Assembly (NCBI GenBank): GCA_002317295.1
Contig: DCIY01000009.1
Coordinates: 1-34,262, forward strand
DNA from: Bacteroidales bacterium UBA1714
GTDB lineage: Bacteria; Bacteroidota; Bacteroidia; Bacteroidales; Paludibacteraceae
DNA length: 34,262 nucleotides
Direction: 5' to 3'
A program made the translations under genes and the position numbers. Shown here piece after piece: positions 30,889 to 34,262 of the stretch. How positions within the stretch are numbered: the first letter of the stretch is position 1; every line of letters starts with the position of its first letter. The notes under the pieces were generated by a model. The model did no database searches. It saw only the letters and a list, made by a program, of their open reading frames with translations, and was not told the DNA's origin.

Positions 30889-32013
30889 TTAGAAAGTATC
30901 CTTTTCTCGAAGCCAAATGGCAAAGAATCGGTCATATACTATATACCCTTCATCCGTACGATAAACATATTCACTACGAATTAAGCTATCCAATGCTCGT
31001 TGTACTCCACTGGCAGATTTTAAGTTATATCGCTTGAGAAAATTTCCCGATTGGGGTTCTCGCACCAATCTTTCTTTAGCTACGGCTTCCAACACCATGG
31101 CTTGAGTAAATGTTAGCAGGTGGTATAGATGCTTATAACTCTCTATCTCAGCTAGGATAATTTGACGTAGAGCCATCATGATAGTTTCCTCTGTTACCTC
31201 TTTCGGACGCATCCTATATAGCCGATTAAGCAATGCCTGAACATACCATGTAACGCCATCCACCATCGAGTAAACCGTATGAAAAACCTGCTCCGACATG
31301 TCCACGCCAACAGCATCCATTCGCTCCTTGGCAAAAGCATAATACACCTGTTCGTTCAATTCGTATAAGCGCACGCGCTCGGTCGATCGATAAAACGGAT
31401 GCATGGGTGAGTCAAACATTTCAGACATCATGTGCAACTTGCTTCCCGAGAAAATAAATTGTACATTATGCATGGCTTGAATATAGGTGCGGAGCAAAGC
31501 TTCTACATTTTTTTCAGGATATTCTGCCACTTGTTGAAACTCATCAATAGCAATAAAACAACGTTTCCCCGATTGAGCAATATAGGCAAAAATCTCCTCT
31601 AAAGTACGTTCTTCCTGTTGTGGAAGAATATTCAATCCCACTTGTGGCATGCCAAAAGCATCCACCGAAAATACCACCTGACAACTATGAAAAAACTTCG
31701 ATATAAAGCCTTCCGCTTTTTGTGTGGGAGTGTCTAACTTCCCAAGAATGGCTACTGCCATGCGTTTAACTAAATCCGCCAAGCAATTGGTAGAATAAAT
31801 ATCCACATAAAAACACGGATAGCCTTCCTGACGTAAATAGTAGAAAACATTTTGAATCAATCCACTCTTACCTATGCGTCTGGGACTAAGCAAGGTGAGA
31901 TTATTGCCGCTCAATAGCGATTCACGTATGGTGGTAGTTTCTATCTGACGATCACAAAAATTCTCCGGACCTTCATATCCATACACCAAAAACGGATTAC
32001 ATAACTCATTCAT
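30889..32013 (-). CDS. Archaeal-type AAA ATPase (ATPase_2 family)
   Basis: A 374-residue STAND-like ATPase. Opening NPFLVYGYEGPENFCDR is the family's N-terminal signature; Walker A is LSPRRIGKSG (42-51), Walker B FIAIDEFQQ (153-161), and an arginine sensor block is in FIFSGSKLHMM near 192. The C-terminal third ends in a winged-helix-like region (GNFLKRYNLKSASGVQRALDSL ... YIVYDRFFAIWL). Such proteins are very common in Bacteroidetes, often as accessory genes, and their partners are mostly unknown. Promoter at 32064-32095, followed by tandem 14-bp repeats in the leader. It may be the first gene of the channel cluster. Confidence 0.88.
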   Translation of the reverse strand: MNELCNPFLVYGYEGPENFCDRQIETTTIRESLLSGNNLTLLSPRRIGKSGLIQNVFYYLRQEGYPCFYVDIYSTNCLADLVKRMAVAILGKLDTPTQKAEGFISKFFHSCQVVFSVDAFGMPQVGLNILPQQEERTLEEIFAYIAQSGKRCFIAIDEFQQVAEYPEKNVEALLRTYIQAMHNVQFIFSGSKLHMMSEMFDSPMHPFYRSTERVRLYELNEQVYYAFAKERMDAVGVDMSEQVFHTVYSMVDGVTWYVQALLNRLYRMRPKEVTEETIMMALRQIILAEIESYKHLYHLLTFTQAMVLEAVAKERLVREPQSGNFLKRYNLKSASGVQRALDSLIRSEYVYRTDEGYIVYDRFFAIWLREKDTF

Positions 32014-32031
32014 TTTGAACAGATTTTATTA

Positions 32032-32059
32032 ATCACGCAAATTGCATCACGCAAATTGC
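32032..32059 (-). repeat. Perfect tandem 14-bp repeat in the leader of the ATPase gene
   Basis: atcacgcaaattgc occurs at 32032-32045 and again at 32046-32059 with no gap. Each contains the odd palindrome gcaaattgc. They lie between the predicted transcription start (near 32058) and the start codon at 32013, so they may be operators over the start site or a duplicated leader. Confidence 0.85.
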
Positions 32060-32063
32060 GTTG

Positions 32064-32095
32064 CAAAAGTACTAAAAAGTTTTGAATTATGCAAA
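32064..32095 (-). promoter_or_regulatory. Promoter of the ATPase gene (and perhaps the channel cluster)
   Basis: Minus strand: -33 TTTG read from 32095 to 32092, 20-bp spacer, -7 TACTTTTG read from 32071 to 32064. TTTGAATTATGCAAA (32081-32095) is the palindrome again. No further promoter is seen between this and the lipoprotein gene at 27291. Confidence 0.82.
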
Positions 32096-32116
32096 TTTTG
32101 GGACTTTTTTTTGAAT

Positions 32117-32881
32117 TTAATGTATCCTCCACGCCACACCCAATCCTACCATGCTATACGCTTTGGGGTCTTGGCAATTGAAGCCGGCGTATAGGTCTAA
32201 CTGTACCTTGGGATGTACCAACCAGTTCAATCCAAAGTCCAAATTGGCTTCGCCCTCGGTATTGTGCTTGCCGTATTTGGTGATATAGTTGTAGCTCTCT
32301 ACAAAGGCCCCGAGGTTGTCTGTGATAGAAAAACCAAGACATACCGCCAAAAATGTGGCAGGTATCTGCGTATATCCATCCCACTCGGCACCCACATTAT
32401 AGCCAATACTGAACCAGTCAGTGACATCGTTGTTGAACAAAGCGTAGATAGATGGGGCCACATGCATGGCGTCTGCCATTTCCTGGGTACAAGGTATCGC
32501 CAGATTGGCCATCAACGCCACCTGAGGTATCCATTGGTGGGTGTCACTACCATCGAAAATGCGCACTTTGGTGCCAAGAATAAGAGGTGCCACTTCGTAG
32601 GTGAGATGATTAGGCTCGTTTTCCACCAACCCACCATCAAACTCCAGTCGCAGTTCAGCAAAGGGAGTAATACCAAATCGGAACATCGTGGTGGGCAGGG
32701 TCACAACGTGGGCACCTGACCAATCGCCTTGAAAACCGGTTTCCCACATCACCGCCTTAAAGGGCATCACGCCCGTACCGGTAGCCATACCGGGGCGATC
32801 GGGCTGCATCCAATCGTCGGTCGCCTCTTGCGCCCAAAGAGTGAGGGGAAGAAACAGAAGAAAAAACAGATGACGTTTCAT
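32117..32881 (-). CDS. Outer-membrane beta-barrel protein, MetA/phenol-degradation-like transporter family
   Basis: A 254-residue exported protein with a signal peptide ending LTLWAQ (residues 1-18). The mature start (DDWMQPDRPGMATGTGVMPFKAVMWETGFQ, split near 22-50) matches the Phenol_MetA_deg-type barrel family (pattern DRPgxatGtgvmpfg...wE.G). Alternating hydrophobic strands continue to the end, finishing VGLGVAWRIH. The family has no settled substrate, and the phenol name is historical. It lies 16 bp downstream of the 33320 gene and may be co-transcribed with it. Confidence 0.8.
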   Translation of the reverse strand: MKRHLFFLLFLPLTLWAQEATDDWMQPDRPGMATGTGVMPFKAVMWETGFQGDWSGAHVVTLPTTMFRFGITPFAELRLEFDGGLVENEPNHLTYEVAPLILGTKVRIFDGSDTHQWIPQVALMANLAIPCTQEMADAMHVAPSIYALFNNDVTDWFSIGYNVGAEWDGYTQIPATFLAVCLGFSITDNLGAFVESYNYITKYGKHNTEGEANLDFGLNWLVHPKVQLDLYAGFNCQDPKAYSMVGLGVAWRIH

Positions 32882-32897
32882 GTTGAGATGACTTATT

Positions 32898-33320
32898 TCA
32901 TTGATTTTCTTCCTGTTGTTCTGTCGCTTGTTTTTCGGATGCTTGCTTTGTCACAAGATTCTCCAGGAGCGAAATGATCAACGTTCCAGCTGGAAGTGAA
33001 TCAGCAATAGGCTGAAGTGTAGTAATAAGAAATTCAGCATCCACATTTGTTTTTAAAAAATCAATGTATTCCGTTTCCTTATCATCAGCCTGAGATATTT
33101 TATAATTTTCGGCGGCTTGTTTCAGCAAATTAAGTGGTTCAATAACAGCACCTATACTTTTATGCAACATTTCACCATATTTTACGCCTTTGATGATTGA
33201 GTCATAATTAAGAGCGACTAATTTTGGGACAAGAACCTTTGGATCCGTACTGTTTTCCAACAACTCCCTGGCAGATTTATCCTTTGGAATCATTGATTCA
33301 AATTTTGAAAAAAGACTCAT
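32898..33320 (-). CDS. Small acidic helical protein of unknown function
   Basis: A 140-residue protein that I do not recognise. It is mostly helical, without signal peptide or membrane segment, and ends in a Gln/Glu-rich tail (KQASEKQATEQQEENQ). The gap to the following barrel gene is 16 bp, suggesting an operon. A candidate -7 (TAATTTTG, minus strand, 33408 to 33401) lies upstream, but no -33 box is correctly spaced. A small hairpin with ggcg/cgcc (33417-33420 with 33429-33432) sits just upstream of it. The rest of 33321-33458 shows nothing I can assign. Confidence 0.72.
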   Translation of the reverse strand: MSLFSKFESMIPKDKSARELLENSTDPKVLVPKLVALNYDSIIKGVKYGEMLHKSIGAVIEPLNLLKQAAENYKISQADDKETEYIDFLKTNVDAEFLITTLQPIADSLPAGTLIISLLENLVTKQASEKQATEQQEENQ

Positions 33321-33458
33321 AATAAATACTATTTAATGTTAATAATAATGATACTAATGTTTATCATGATTAGGTATTGTAGAGAACAGTTGTCATCACT
33401 CAAAATTATAATATTTGGCGGTTTTATTCGCCGAAAATGCACTTTTTTATTCAAAAAA

Positions 33459-33490
33459 CTTGCATATATCCTATAAAAGCAGTATCCTTG
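33459..33490 (+). promoter_or_regulatory. Promoter in front of a decayed ATPase gene
   Basis: -33 CTTG at 33459-33462, 20-bp spacer, -7 TATCCTTG at 33483-33490. Each element has one mismatch to consensus. No intact gene follows; the pseudogene begins 52 bp downstream. Confidence 0.6.
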
Positions 33491-33541
33491 CTGCAAATTT
33501 ACATTGCAAATCGGAAGTAGAACTTCAAAAATACATTGTAT

Positions 33542-33736
33542 ATGTACCAGCAAGAATGCCTATCTTGGTCTCTCTGCCTACATAGATGTCTATTTACGCG
33601 AGGAAATCAAGGCGGAAGCGTTGGTGCGTAATCTGGATATGGTCACTCGTTTGAGCACTTTGTTATGCAGGAACTGATCGCCTATATTGGTTACCACCAT
33701 AAGCAGGACCAACTGTGGAAGAAGCAATTGTTTTAG
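33542..33736 (+). pseudogene. Remnant of a DUF4143-type AAA ATPase gene
   Basis: Three pieces remain of a gene normally over 1 kb long. ATG 33542 begins MYQQE, typical of the family start. In another frame, 33555-33670 reads KNAYLGLSAYIDVYL, then REEIKAEALVRNLD, the AYxDxYLxEEIxxExLVRNL block of DUF4143 ATPases. From 33650 in a third frame comes FEHFVMQELIAYIGYHHKQDQL, the late FEHFVxQELxAY block, ending at TAG 33734-33736. The large segments between are deleted, including the P-loop half, so no ATPase can be made. The promoter at 33459-33490 remains. Length, frames and order fit internal deletions rather than a new small gene. Confidence 0.78.
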
Positions 33737-33899
33737 TTTTTCTCTACAATACGTCAAAGATCGTTTTAGTCAGCCTCGGGAAACCCAATCCCCGAAGCCG
33801 TAAGGTTGTTTGCGTTTACACTCGCGGTCGATGTTCTCTTTGCAATTCTCTATCTAATGTTTCTTGATAGTACTCTAAAGTAGAAATTGATTTAATTGG
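33737..33899. other. Gene-free gap, partly an in-frame extension of the gene at the right edge
   Basis: On the minus strand, from 33899 to 33816, an open frame continues in phase after the stop of the edge gene: PIKSISTLEYYQETLDREL and then QREHRPRV before a second stop. The part at 33737-33815 contains a weak hairpin (tcggg/cccga near 33766-33796) and nothing else that I can assign. Confidence 0.45.
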
Positions 33900-34262
33900 T
33901 TACTTATTTACGGAGTATCGCATATCCCAAGTGCCATCCAGTTTAACAGGATGCAATACTTTAGGTTTCTCATGCTCTTCCAGATTAAACATACGTCTAA
34001 AGTGACGGGCTAAATGGTTAGCAGACCAAGATATTCCTCTAGCAAGTGCTCTCCGGATTGGACCAAAGAGAAAACCGACCACCATAAAGATTGACAGGTA
34101 TACAATAATTACCATATGAAAACACAAAAGGTAAAAATGCAATAAAAATGGCCATATGCAGATAAACACATTAGCAATAGCCAAAATAATATTCAAGAAA
34201 ATCTTTATAAGAATAATAAAACATTTTCCTAAAAAAGAAAAAATTATGTTAGTCCCCAAATT
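33900..34262 (-). CDS. Partial small membrane protein, start beyond the window
   Basis: At least 120 codons, open to the right edge of the window; no ATG lies before residue 49 of what is visible, and TTG at 34259 is the only earlier start candidate. Residues about 6-70 are very hydrophobic (two or three membrane segments), followed by a basic stretch (GPIRRALARGISWSANHLARHFRRMF) and an amphipathic soluble end. No family is recognised. The stop TAA at 33902-33900 may be a premature one, since the frame continues with 27 protein-like codons to 33816. Confidence 0.6.
   Translation of the reverse strand, partial: NLGTNIIFSFLGKCFIILIKIFLNIILAIANVFICIWPFLLHFYLLCFHMVIIVYLSIFMVVGFLFGPIRRALARGISWSANHLARHFRRMFNLEEHEKPKVLHPVKLDGTWDMRYSVNK

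Noticed and set aside
33329..33553. A 74-codon minus-strand frame upstream of the 33320 gene.
   Set aside because: It overlaps a promoter and the pseudogene start, is Ile-rich because of AT content, and has no recognisable feature.
1..34262. Search for tRNA, rRNA, riboswitch and phage attachment sites.
   Set aside because: No cloverleaf, rRNA segment, known riboswitch motif or att-like pair next to an integrase was seen by eye; a covariance-model scan was not possible.

Overview
The window reads as the chromosome of a Bacteroidales bacterium (Bacteroides/Prevotella-like, host-associated anaerobe). Almost every promoter I can place has the Bacteroidetes form TTTG-N19/20-TAnnTTTG. The gene content fits: a CAB-ordered succinate dehydrogenase/fumarate reductase, PorQ of the type IX secretion system, the GGGtGRT protein with its NifU-like partner, a short DUF4290-like protein and an EF-G2 paralog. 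No rRNA, tRNA, CRISPR array or intact insertion sequence was seen.

Layout. 1-900: a YafQ-type toxin-antitoxin pair lies between two almost identical 110-bp direct repeats, each carrying a complete promoter; the second copy drives the next gene. 901-6163: a secreted GHL10-type glycosidase-like protein, the NifU-like/GGGtGRT pair, then a large secreted phosphodiester-glycosidase-domain protein. 6178-9805 (minus): porQ-cmk-ispH-pfkA, one transcription unit. 9923-13434 (plus): frdC-frdA-frdB, closed by a strong terminator. 13520-18895: GH9 cellulase, ybeY (minus), THUMP-type RNA methyltransferase, ssb (minus, overlapping the methyltransferase end to end), a secreted EEP-fold phosphatase/nuclease and a short DUF4290-like protein. 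19013-25811: EF-G2-like factor (minus), uvrA and a CPA2 antiporter translationally coupled to uvrA.

25830-34262 looks accessory, nearly all on the minus strand: an uncharacterised protein behind a leader with five 11-bp repeats, a YoeB toxin-antitoxin pair, a tightly coupled cluster (ATPase, voltage-gated-type channel with an atypical pore loop, pyroglutamyl-peptidase, lipoprotein), an outer-membrane barrel with a small acidic partner, a decayed DUF4143-type ATPase gene and a partial membrane protein at the edge.

The patterns I find most unusual are regulatory. Seven promoter regions carry an exact TTTG-N7-CAAA palindrome around the -33 box. Three divergent gene pairs use interleaved promoters whose -7 elements are exactly 32 bp apart. 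Two unrelated toxin-antitoxin modules share almost the same operator. Several intercistronic gaps are built from 7-bp units. On the protein side the best leads are the channel-peptidase-lipoprotein cluster and the NifU-like/GGGtGRT pair.
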